DNA of 12,719 bases, from NCBI GenBank assembly GCA_017440425.1, contig JAFSHJ010000231.1:1-12719 (forward strand). The letters are read 5' to 3'. Source of the stretch: Oscillospiraceae bacterium (GTDB lineage: Bacteria > Bacillota > Clostridia > Oscillospirales > Ruminococcaceae). The notes below the pieces were generated by a model. That model was not told where the DNA came from, made no database searches, and worked only from the letters and a program-made list of their open reading frames with translations. Below, in pieces: positions 1 to 5,948 of this stretch. How positions within the stretch are numbered: the stretch's first letter is position 1; each line of letters begins with the position of its first letter. The position numbers and the translations under genes were made by a program.

Positions 1-1142
1 GCAGGGACGGATATCCTCAATTCTGTCTTCGATGAGCTTGGTTACCCATTCGCCGTCGGCAAGGAACTGACGTGCAACACCAACTGCATCAATTTTGCCC
101 TCGGCAACAGCCGCAGCACCGGTTTCCATCTCCATGCGTCCTGCACAGACAACGGGGATATCCACAAACTTTTTAATATGCGCAACATCCTCGAGATTGC
201 AGTTCTGAGGCATATACATAGGCGGATGTGCCCAATACCAGGAGTCGTAGGTTCCGTTGTCGGCGTTGAGCATATCGTAGCCGGCATCCTGAAGATATTT
301 TGCCGCTTTTTCGGATTCTTCCATATTACGTCCCACTTCGACGTAATCTTCATCCGGCATAGCGCCCTCGCAGAAGCCCTTCATCTTGGATTCTACCGAG
401 TAGCGGAGAGATACGGGATAATCTTCGCCGCATGCCTCTTTGATAGCCTTTACCACCTCCACGGCAAAGCGGTAGCGGTTTTCGAAGTTGCCGCCGTATT
501 CGTCAGTGCGCTTGTTGAAAAATTCAATGGAGAACTGATCCAGCAGGTATCCCTCATGAACAGCGTGTACCTCAACACCGTCAACGCCGGCCTCTTTGCA
601 GAGCTTTGCGGTTTTTGCAAAGGCCTCGATGATCTCGTGAATCTGCTCAACTGTCATTTCGGGACACTCGATATCGTGTGCCCAACGGGATTTCTGGGGA
701 GAGGGAGATGCAAGCTCGTGGTTGGTGTCGATCACCGGCTTGATGAGTGCACGGGTGAACTTATTTTTGTGCATAGGTGCGATCAGCTCGGTTATTGCCC
801 AGGAACGTCCCATGCCTGCGGTAAGCTGGATAAAGAGCTTTGCGCCGGTCTTGTGTATCTCCTCCATATAAACTTTGAGATCTTCGAACATTTTGGGGTT
901 CTGCCAAAGCCATTTACCCCAAAATGTATCACGCAGGGGGGCGATGCCGGGGATTATGAGACCCACGTTGTTGTTTGCTCTTTCAAGGAAAAGTTTTGCT
1001 GCCTCCTTGTCAAAATGACAACCGGTGAGTTCAAACCAACCGAACAGCGAAGTGCCGCCCATGGGACACATTACGATTCGGTTTTGATCTCCACGTTGCC
1101 GACCTTCCAAGGAGTAAACAATGCATCGTACTTGGAATTCAT
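1..1142 (-). CDS. NADH:flavin oxidoreductase, Old Yellow Enzyme / 2,4-dienoyl-CoA reductase family (N-terminal part, apparent frameshift)
   Basis: This is the FMN-binding TIM-barrel half of an ene-reductase of the 2,4-dienoyl-CoA reductase / 2-enoate reductase / BaiCD-BaiH type. These cytoplasmic flavoenzymes reduce activated C=C bonds with NAD(P)H. About 381 residues are visible; the C-terminus lies beyond the left edge. Family motifs in order are KNRIVMCPMGG (FMN phosphate/isoalloxazine strand), FIQLTAGMGR, EVHAVHEGYLLDQF (substrate/flavin-binding His pair), NKRTDEYGGNFENR, and GVARQFLADGEWVTKL. The visible part ends at DIRPC, where longer members begin a [4Fe-4S] cysteine cluster followed by an FAD/NAD domain, so a full length near 650 residues is likely. 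The start ATG at 1140-1142 follows a purine-rich stretch. As read, that frame stops after 23 codons (TAA at 1071-1073). One extra A in the A4 run at 1082-1085 would join it to the long frame and restore the conserved IKNRIVM motif. The alternative start at 1069-1071 would lose the first barrel strand. The substrate cannot be told from this sequence. Confidence 0.9.
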
Positions 1143-1165
1143 CTCTTCTCACACTTTCCTTCTGT

Positions 1166-1196
1166 ATTCTATGCCTTTAAGGCACAGTTAAGACAA
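1166..1196 (-). promoter_or_regulatory. possible weak promoter upstream of the flavin oxidoreductase, with a small palindrome in its spacer
   Basis: On the minus strand, TTGTCT (1191-1196) is followed after 19 bases by TAGAAT (1166-1171), about 23 bases before the ATG at 1142. The spacer is longer than the preferred 17 bases, so this is a weak match. A 13-base palindrome, TGCCT TTA AGGCA (1172-1184), sits directly upstream of the -10-like element and could be an operator. The rest of the gap between sfsA and this gene holds nothing else I recognise. Confidence 0.3.
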
Positions 1197-1212
1197 TTTT
1201 ATTTGCAGAAGC

Positions 1213-1914
1213 TTATCGGTTAAGCTCCACCTGCACAAAATTTTCCGCTCTCACGGTATCGGGAGTAACTGCGCAATCCACCGCCAATATTTTTACACCT
1301 GCTTTTTGCGCCTGTCTGAGTGCATCACCAAATGCTTTATGGGTCTCATCGTTCGGCACCAGTTTGGTTATCTCTTTCATCTGTATCACAAACAGAATAT
1401 ATGCGCCGTATCCCGCTTTTGCGCACTCTGCCAGCTCATTTATGTGCTTGACTCCACGCTCGGTGGGTGCATCGGGGAATGCGGCAATTCCCTCTGTTTC
1501 AAGGGTGACACCCTTGACCTCCAAAAATGAACGCTTTTCACCATCGTCTATGCAAAAATCAAACCTTGATGCTCCGTGGGTAACTTCACGGCGGATAACT
1601 GCCTTTGCGGAAAACAATCCGCTCTCACGCAGCCACTCCTCCGCTATATCGTTTGCCGCCTGGGAATCCATATTTACTGTCAGCGGCGGTTTGCCGTCCC
1701 GCAGCTTCTCCACCGTTACAAGATCGTATCTTGTTTTGCGGGAGAGATTGTCACTCTCTTCAAGATAGACCGTCACGCCCGGAACCAGCAGCTCGCGGCA
1801 CCTTCCCGTGTTTTTAACGTGAACCGTCTCTTCCCTGCCATCTATGTTTACCACCGCAATAAAGCGGTTTGGGCGGCTGACAAATATTCCTTTGGTTATT
1901 TTCCTATATTTCAT
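1213..1914 (-). CDS. sfsA: SfsA family protein (sugar fermentation stimulation protein homolog)
   Basis: This is a 233-residue SfsA homolog, close to the 234 residues of the E. coli protein. In the known family an N-terminal OB-like domain precedes a PD-(D/E)xK nuclease-like fold. The E. coli protein was described as DNA-binding and linked to maltose metabolism, but its biochemical role is poorly defined. Visible family motifs are NTGRCRELLVPG (from residue 35), RFDF with D119, the E132-x-K134 pair in FLEVKGVTL, and FPDAPTERGVKH (about 146-157), so the nuclease-like residues are intact. The ATG at 1912-1914 is preferred. A longer frame would begin with TTG at 1950, but that codon overlaps a TATAAT box that should drive this gene, and the extra 12 residues do not resemble the family. 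The Shine-Dalgarno site is weak. The gene lies downstream of the permease terminator, so it is probably transcribed on its own. Confidence 0.95.
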   Translation of the reverse strand: MKYRKITKGIFVSRPNRFIAVVNIDGREETVHVKNTGRCRELLVPGVTVYLEESDNLSRKTRYDLVTVEKLRDGKPPLTVNMDSQAANDIAEEWLRESGLFSAKAVIRREVTHGASRFDFCIDDGEKRSFLEVKGVTLETEGIAAFPDAPTERGVKHINELAECAKAGYGAYILFVIQMKEITKLVPNDETHKAFGDALRQAQKAGVKILAVDCAVTPDTVRAENFVQVELNR

Positions 1915-1941
1915 AAATCCGTCATTCTGATTTCGAAAAAT

Positions 1942-1947
1942 ATTATA
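1942..1947 (-). promoter_or_regulatory. -10 box of putative sfsA promoter
   Basis: A perfect TATAAT reads on the minus strand (ATTATA on the plus strand), 27 bases before the sfsA ATG in an AT-rich stretch. No good -35 hexamer lies at 16-18 bases; TTGTTG upstream is too far away (26 bases). The box is downstream of the permease terminator at 2078-2113, which fits independent transcription of sfsA with a short leader of about 20 bases. Confidence 0.5.
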
Positions 1948-2077
1948 CAAAAAGCTCTATATTGTTTATTTTACAACAAATTCCGCTCAATATCAACCCA
2001 TTTCTCTCTTTTTGGCTATATTTATAAGACGTGCGCTCTCCTTCTCTGTTTTTTTGCTCTACTGTGAGTAGAAAATC

Positions 2078-2113
2078 AAAAACGGCTTGCCGCAAACTGC
2101 GTCAAGCCGTTTT
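2078..2113 (-). terminator. intrinsic terminator of the amino acid permease gene
   Basis: The minus strand reads AAAACGGCTTG, an inner TGCG-like step, then CAAGCCGTTTTT. This is an 11-bp perfect stem extended by CGCA/TGCG across one mismatch, with a tiny loop and a T5 run at the 3' end. It begins 17 bases after the permease stop codon at 2130-2132. The A-run on the 5' side also gives four T on the plus strand, but no plus-strand gene approaches it. The rest of the gap between the permease and sfsA (1948-2077) is AT-rich with no gene. Confidence 0.9.
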
Positions 2114-2129
2114 AATATCTGTTTAATTA

Positions 2130-3533
2130 TTATTCTTCATTCACAGCGTTCTTTTTTCTCGGATTTTTAAGGATCATACCGATCGCCATGATGACGATGA
2201 ATACGATGAAATAGAACAATACCGGGAAGGAGAATGTGCCGTTTGCTTTAGCTGTGAGATACGGAGTGATTCCGTGAGCATAAATTGCTGCAAAAACCAT
2301 GAATCCGCAGGCAATAATGGAAGCTGCGGGGAGAACAAAGCGCTTTACAATTCCCATATCCTTCTCTTTCTTCATCCACACAATAAAGATGGGGATATAG
2401 AGAGCATAAATGGTTACGATGGGGAGCTCGGAGGAATCGAAATTGAAGATTCCGAACCAACCGGAGGTGAGGTTTGCACCGTAGAAATAAACCAGCCAAA
2501 CAGCACAGATGAACAGACCCCAGACAGAGGAGTTGGTGGTCATATTGGTTGCCTTGTCGATCTGGCTGAACATTTTGGGGTTTGGTCCTTCGTCGCGGGC
2601 AGCAATGGCATACATACCGCGTGTTGCACCAACCATAAGTCCGTTGAGTGTGCCGAGGCAGGAGACAACAATGCAGATATTGAGCAGAGCGCCGCCAACA
2701 TTGCCGAAAATGTTTCTGAAAGCGGTGGTTGCGCCCTCTTCCATGAGAACAGCATTGGATGCGCCGCCTGCAACACCGATGTAATAGAGAACGTATGCAG
2801 AAACAACGATTATTGAACCGATGAGCAATGCGAGGGGCAGATTTTTCTTCGGGTTTTTAAGCTCGGAGTTGATGGATGTTGCAACTATCCAGCCCTCGTA
2901 AGCAAATACGGTCGCTACGATGGCAGCAAAAAGTCCGCCGCTTGTGCCGCCCACAGCTTCTGAAACAACTGTGTTGAAGTTATCTGTGAGTGTGCCGCTG
3001 GCAAAACCGACGATAGTGCCCACAATTGCCATCAAAGTGATGGGAATAAGTTTTATAACAGTTGCGCTTACCTGGAATTTACCTGCAATCTTCGGAGAGA
3101 GAGCATTCATTGCGAAGGATGCAATGAGGAAGAAGCCGGAAAGGGCAAGAACTTCGGGACCGGTCATATCCCAACCGAAAAGAACACCGAAATATCTTGC
3201 GGAAACCCATGCAAGAACAGATGTCATGCCGGGATAGTAGATGTTTACCATAAACCATGCAATGATATATGCATAGCCTTTGCCGCAGGTTGCTTCTGCG
3301 TAGTCAACAAGACCGTTGACCTTTTCGTATTTTGTTGCCATCACAGCAAACTGTGCGGAACAGATGATCATAAGCAAGCCGGTGATCACCCATGCAGCAA
3401 TTCCGAGAGGCATATTGCCGCCGGTTGCATTCAAAACGTTCTGCGCTTTAAAAAACACACCGGAACCGATAACTGTTCCAACAACCATACATATGGCTGT
3501 AACCAAACCGTATTTTCTAGTAAGTTTCTCCAT
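2130..3533 (-). CDS. APC superfamily amino acid permease/exchanger
   Basis: This is a 467-residue polytopic inner-membrane transporter of the amino acid-polyamine-organocation superfamily, near the usual length and with about 12 predicted hydrophobic helices. The first helix carries GTVIGSGVFFK, the glycine-rich unwound substrate-binding segment typical of the family. The sixth carries FAYEGWIVATSINSELKNP, followed by the charged loop KNPKKNLP, a pattern best known from LAT-like and SteT-like (serine/threonine exchanger) members. Later, GATRGMYAIAARDEGP matches the conserved helix 8 / cytoplasmic loop region. The substrate cannot be assigned; a neutral amino acid is the best guess from the LAT-like helix 6. 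The start is ATG at 3531-3533, with GGGAG eight bases upstream. A TTG five codons earlier overlaps that ribosome binding site and is rejected. The gene has its own likely promoter and an intrinsic terminator, so it looks monocistronic. Confidence 0.95.
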   Translation of the reverse strand: MEKLTRKYGLVTAICMVVGTVIGSGVFFKAQNVLNATGGNMPLGIAAWVITGLLMIICSAQFAVMATKYEKVNGLVDYAEATCGKGYAYIIAWFMVNIYYPGMTSVLAWVSARYFGVLFGWDMTGPEVLALSGFFLIASFAMNALSPKIAGKFQVSATVIKLIPITLMAIVGTIVGFASGTLTDNFNTVVSEAVGGTSGGLFAAIVATVFAYEGWIVATSINSELKNPKKNLPLALLIGSIIVVSAYVLYYIGVAGGASNAVLMEEGATTAFRNIFGNVGGALLNICIVVSCLGTLNGLMVGATRGMYAIAARDEGPNPKMFSQIDKATNMTTNSSVWGLFICAVWLVYFYGANLTSGWFGIFNFDSSELPIVTIYALYIPIFIVWMKKEKDMGIVKRFVLPAASIIACGFMVFAAIYAHGITPYLTAKANGTFSFPVLFYFIVFIVIMAIGMILKNPRKKNAVNEE

Positions 3534-3541
3534 TTGAACTA

Positions 3542-3546
3542 CTCCC
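3542..3546 (-). promoter_or_regulatory. Shine-Dalgarno site deciding the permease start
   Basis: GGGAG lies eight bases upstream of the ATG at 3531-3533. A possible TTG start at 3546-3548 would sit inside this site, so the ATG is the real start. Confidence 0.8.
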
Positions 3547-3587
3547 AATTTTAAATTTTCATACGGGCAGACATTTGCCTATTTATA

Positions 3588-3616
3588 AATTTACCATATT
3601 TTTCTTAAAATGTAAA
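3588..3616 (-). promoter_or_regulatory. putative promoter of the amino acid permease gene
   Basis: The minus strand shows TTTACA (3611-3616), a 17-base spacer, and TAAATT (3588-3593) preceded by TGG, which makes an extended -10 form (TGnTAAATT). It lies in the gap of roughly 100 bases between the permease start and the stop of the upstream gene, and would give a leader of about 45-50 bases. The rest of this gap is AT-rich; I see no convincing terminator for the upstream gene in it. Confidence 0.5.
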
Positions 3617-3635
3617 GCATTATTGCAAAATTTTG

Positions 3636-4469
3636 TCACATTCTGCAATTTTCTCGGTTTTCTGCAATGCGTATAGCCTCAAGGGTGTATTCCGCATTGA
3701 GTCTGGGCTGCTCGATATATTTATCAAACATTCCCACCAGCACGCCATCTGTGGGTTTCATGGAGCAAAAAGCCTCCACAAAGGCGCTGCGCACCTGCTC
3801 CTGGGTTGCACATCTTCTGCCCGCACCGAGTATTTTAAGTGCAAAGGTGGGGGCTTCCAGCTGCCTGATAACGTTATACATAACGGGGATATCGCTTTCC
3901 TCAAAGCGCTCGCCCTCCGGGTTTACATCGTGAGAGCGGTCGGTCTGGGAGAGATTATAGAGGGATGCCATATAATAATCCGGTGCAAGACCCTTTTCCT
4001 GCGCATATTCCAGCACCTGCGGAAAATGTGCGCAGATCCCTGCAGGAACGTTCTTGCGTCTTATCTTATCCAGCAGACCTTCCAGTTTATCCAGCATTCC
4101 CGCAAGATACAGATTATCCGCCAGCTCGCCGTGGATACACACCGCAGCAGGGTCGTATTTCATCATTTCGTCCAACTCTTCATCGAATGTGGTCAGGTTT
4201 TTGCCCGACTGAGCCAGCCAAAGCAGTTTTCCGCCGGATCTGCGGTAGCGGTCTATCAACCCCATCACAGGCATGCTTCCGCGGGACTGCACGGCATTTA
4301 TGCCTGCTTCCTCACATCTTCGAAGCATTGCAAATGCCTGCTCCTCGCTGAAATAGCTCTTCATATCCGCATCTGTTGCCTCATCCATATGAGATTTTCC
4401 AGTAAACGGGTTGCTTCCCACGATGAGTTTTGTAACTTCCACATCGCCTATCTTCATTGTCGGCAGCAT
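3636..4469 (-). CDS. conserved protein of unknown function, TIM-barrel-like
   Basis: This is a 277-residue soluble protein without signal peptide or membrane helix. The N-terminal strand with VTKLIVGSNPFTG, the alternation of short beta strands and helices (AVQSRGS, LLWLAQSGK, AAVCIHGE, AGICAHFP, DYYMASLYN, FALKILGAGR, GVLVGMFDKY), and the C-terminal loop after GVLVGMF resemble a TIM barrel of the aldo/keto reductase or aldolase style. I do not see the standard AKR catalytic Asp-Tyr-Lys-His set, so no reaction is assigned. Conserved-looking polar residues on strand ends (Q and R in VQSRGS, H in CIHGE, H in CAHFP, K in LKILGAG) would suit a metal or sugar-phosphate site, but this is inference. 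The start ATG at 4467-4469 has AGGAG seven bases upstream. The gene has its own extended -10 promoter with an overlapping palindrome, which points to specific control, and it is separated from the cohesin gene by a hairpin. Confidence 0.93.
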   Translation of the reverse strand: MLPTMKIGDVEVTKLIVGSNPFTGKSHMDEATDADMKSYFSEEQAFAMLRRCEEAGINAVQSRGSMPVMGLIDRYRRSGGKLLWLAQSGKNLTTFDEELDEMMKYDPAAVCIHGELADNLYLAGMLDKLEGLLDKIRRKNVPAGICAHFPQVLEYAQEKGLAPDYYMASLYNLSQTDRSHDVNPEGERFEESDIPVMYNVIRQLEAPTFALKILGAGRRCATQEQVRSAFVEAFCSMKPTDGVLVGMFDKYIEQPRLNAEYTLEAIRIAENRENCRM

Positions 4470-4496
4470 ATTTTTTCTCCTAACACTTTTCTGTTT

Positions 4497-4522
4497 AATG
4501 TTTTGCAGAAAACATTATAACA
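4497..4522 (-). promoter_or_regulatory. extended -10 promoter overlapped by a 20-bp palindrome (putative operator)
   Basis: The minus strand reads TGTTATAAT, an exact extended -10 element (TATAAT at 4514-4519), with no -35 hexamer at the right distance. The palindrome AATGTTTT-CTGC-AAAACATT (4497-4516) has perfect 8-bp arms, overlaps the last three bases of the -10 and covers the expected transcription start near 4507. A bound repressor would block this promoter; the arms could also pair in RNA. The ATG of the TIM-barrel-like gene lies about 45 bases downstream of the -10. Confidence 0.6.
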
Positions 4523-4536
4523 TATATTGGTGCACA

Positions 4537-4571
4537 ATCCATACCTGCAGCGCATTACCGCAGGTATGGAT
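4537..4571 (-). terminator. strong hairpin after the cohesin-protein gene, possible terminator without U-tract
   Basis: ATCCATACCTGC and GCAGGTATGGAT form a perfect 12-bp stem around an 11-base loop. It starts 19 bases after the stop codon of the cohesin-like gene. On the minus strand no T-run follows, so it is not a classical intrinsic terminator; it could act as a weak terminator or an mRNA 3' end stabiliser. Its far arm ends about 15 bases before the extended -10 element of the next gene. Confidence 0.5.
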
Positions 4572-4590
4572 CGTTCAAGAAGTTTTTATA

Positions 4591-5934
4591 TTACTTTTTT
4601 TCGTTGCGCAGCTTTTTATAAAGCACGAACATTGTTACCGTAACTGCTGCAAGCAGAACCATTGTAACAATCCACAGCCACATGCAGGGGCAGTTGAAGC
4701 CGCATTTTACGGGTACTGTCATTGCGGGAACATCTTCCTCTGTGGCTGTTGCGGTGATGGTATAGCTCTTCTCTTTGCCGTCTGCAGCCGTTACTGTGAC
4801 CTTAAAGCGCTGCTCGGATCCTTCGGCCTCTTCCTCAACCACTTTCACTGTGGCATCGGGGTCTGCCGTCTCCGCGATGATATCTTCGATATCGATCTCG
4901 CCGTCGGTCAAGACGGTATATTCAGTTATATTGCTGCTGAATGCGGGGCTAAGCTCGCCGTCGATTACCTTCGGATCTTTCAGGTCCGCGGAAGGAGCCT
5001 CATCCTCCTTATCGTCCTTGCCGTCATCCTCATCCTTGGAGGATTTGCTCTCCTCGCTGCTCTCTTCAGAGGAGGATTCGGAGCTATCCTCGGGTTTGGA
5101 GGATTCATCTTCGGAGGGTTTGCTGCTCTCTTCAGGTTTTTTGCCGTCATCCGGCTTTTTGCTCTCCTCCGGCTTGCTGCTCTCCTCGGAGGATTCTTCC
5201 GACTCTTCGGGAGCTTTTTCACGGGTGACGGTTATAGTATATTCCTTTGTTTCGCCGTCGGGGGAGCTTACGGTGATGACAACACGCTTGCTCTCACCCT
5301 CTGCAACGGAGGTATCGCTTACGGACACGGATGCGTTGCTGTCGGCTGCCGTTGCGGAAATTTTCGCTTTGCTCTCGCTGTGCGAAATTCTTGCGGTATA
5401 ATCTGTGACAGCGGGACTGAATTTCGGGCTCATTATGCCGTTGCTTACAGTAAGGTTTTTAAGGCTAAGATCAACCTGCTCTTTGACAAGCACGGTGCTG
5501 TAGGAGCCGAAAATATCCATATCCGCATTTCCGTCGGAAGCCATACCGTTGCACTCCACACTTATGCGTGTGCCGACTGCAAGGCTTGGATCCACCTGAA
5601 ATGTGGCGTTGAATACATCGCTGCTGCCGTTGATGAGATTGGTCTGGTCGTTATCATAGACCAAAACCTGGTCTCCGTTTGACTCAGCCACCCAGCTTCC
5701 GCCGATGGCGGCGGAAGTGCTGACGAGTGTGAGCTGTGAACTGTCATAGGACAAGGTGCAATCCACACCAAAGATGTTGGTGCCGCTTACACCGAATGTC
5801 AGTGTAATGGTGTCCCCTGCCTTAACGGCATCGGGGCCGCTGAGATATCCCGAAGCGGGTGCCGCACCTGCAACTACCGTGAAGAGTCCCAGGCACAGAA
5901 GCATCATCAATGCCAGACAAATAATCTTTTTCAT
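4591..5934 (-). CDS. membrane-anchored surface protein with cohesin-like module and two cadherin-like modules
   Basis: This is a 447-residue exported protein, probably a single-cohesin anchoring protein. In order, it has a signal peptide (MKKIICLALMMLLCLGL..., cleavage near VAGA-AP, about residue 24); a cohesin-like beta-sandwich (about 28-150) with AGDTITLTF, TLSYDSSQLTLVS and VFNATFQV at the family's usual places; a cadherin-like beta-sandwich (about 156-240) opening with LKNLTVSNGIMSPKFSP and closing with TKEYTITVTRE; an acidic Ser/Glu/Lys/Pro spacer (about 243-314) long enough to cross cell wall; and a second cadherin-like module (about 317-400). A membrane helix (about 418-440) ends in the basic tail KKLRNEKK, so the protein should sit in the plasma membrane with its cohesin outward. 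Three cysteines (CGFNCPC) lie just outside the helix. No LPxTG motif is present. The ATG at 5932-5934 is chosen because AAGGAG lies eight bases upstream; a GTG three codons earlier abuts that site. The dockerin-bearing giant gene ends 12 bases upstream, making a coupled pair. Binding between the two is inferred. Confidence 0.93.
   Translation of the reverse strand: MKKIICLALMMLLCLGLFTVVAGAAPASGYLSGPDAVKAGDTITLTFGVSGTNIFGVDCTLSYDSSQLTLVSTSAAIGGSWVAESNGDQVLVYDNDQTNLINGSSDVFNATFQVDPSLAVGTRISVECNGMASDGNADMDIFGSYSTVLVKEQVDLSLKNLTVSNGIMSPKFSPAVTDYTARISHSESKAKISATAADSNASVSVSDTSVAEGESKRVVITVSSPDGETKEYTITVTREKAPEESEESSEESSKPEESKKPDDGKKPEESSKPSEDESSKPEDSSESSSEESSEESKSSKDEDDGKDDKEDEAPSADLKDPKVIDGELSPAFSSNITEYTVLTDGEIDIEDIIAETADPDATVKVVEEEAEGSEQRFKVTVTAADGKEKSYTITATATEEDVPAMTVPVKCGFNCPCMWLWIVTMVLLAAVTVTMFVLYKKLRNEKK
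4990..5214 (-). repeat. low-complexity Ser/Glu/Lys/Pro spacer coding region
   Basis: About 75 codons are almost entirely Ser, Glu, Asp, Lys and Pro (runs such as SEESSEESSKPEESKKP). At DNA level the plus strand shows irregular repetition of GAGGATTC- and CTCTCCTC-like units. Such spacers are common in clostridial wall-spanning surface proteins and tend to change length by slippage. Confidence 0.85.
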
Positions 5935-5942
5935 AATCTTCA

Positions 5943-5948
5943 CTCCTT
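5943..5948 (-). promoter_or_regulatory. ribosome binding site overlapping the stop codon of the upstream gene
   Basis: AAGGAG begins inside the TAA stop (5947-5949) of the giant dockerin gene and lies eight bases before the ATG of the cohesin-like gene. Ribosomes finishing the giant reading frame would end on the initiation site of the anchor gene, which suggests translational coupling. Confidence 0.85.

Noticed and set aside
178..1191. Plus-strand open frame of 337 codons at the left end
   Set aside because: It lies antisense to the flavin oxidoreductase, whose conserved motifs are unmistakable; the plus-strand product resembles nothing.
1210..1226. AGCTTA/TAAGCT inverted repeat at the sfsA stop as a terminator
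   Set aside because: The stem has only six AT-rich base pairs and no T-run follows it on the minus strand.
1915..1950. TTG start 12 codons upstream of the sfsA ATG
   Set aside because: It overlaps a TATAAT box and adds residues not seen in the SfsA family.
3621..3650. TTGCA/TGCAA inverted repeat after the TIM-barrel-like gene as a terminator
   Set aside because: The stem is only five or six base pairs with a long loop; it is too weak to call.
4411..5682. Plus-strand open frame of 423 codons opposite the cohesin-like gene
   Set aside because: It is a codon-aligned shadow of the minus-strand gene, which has a signal peptide, ribosome binding site and recognisable modules.
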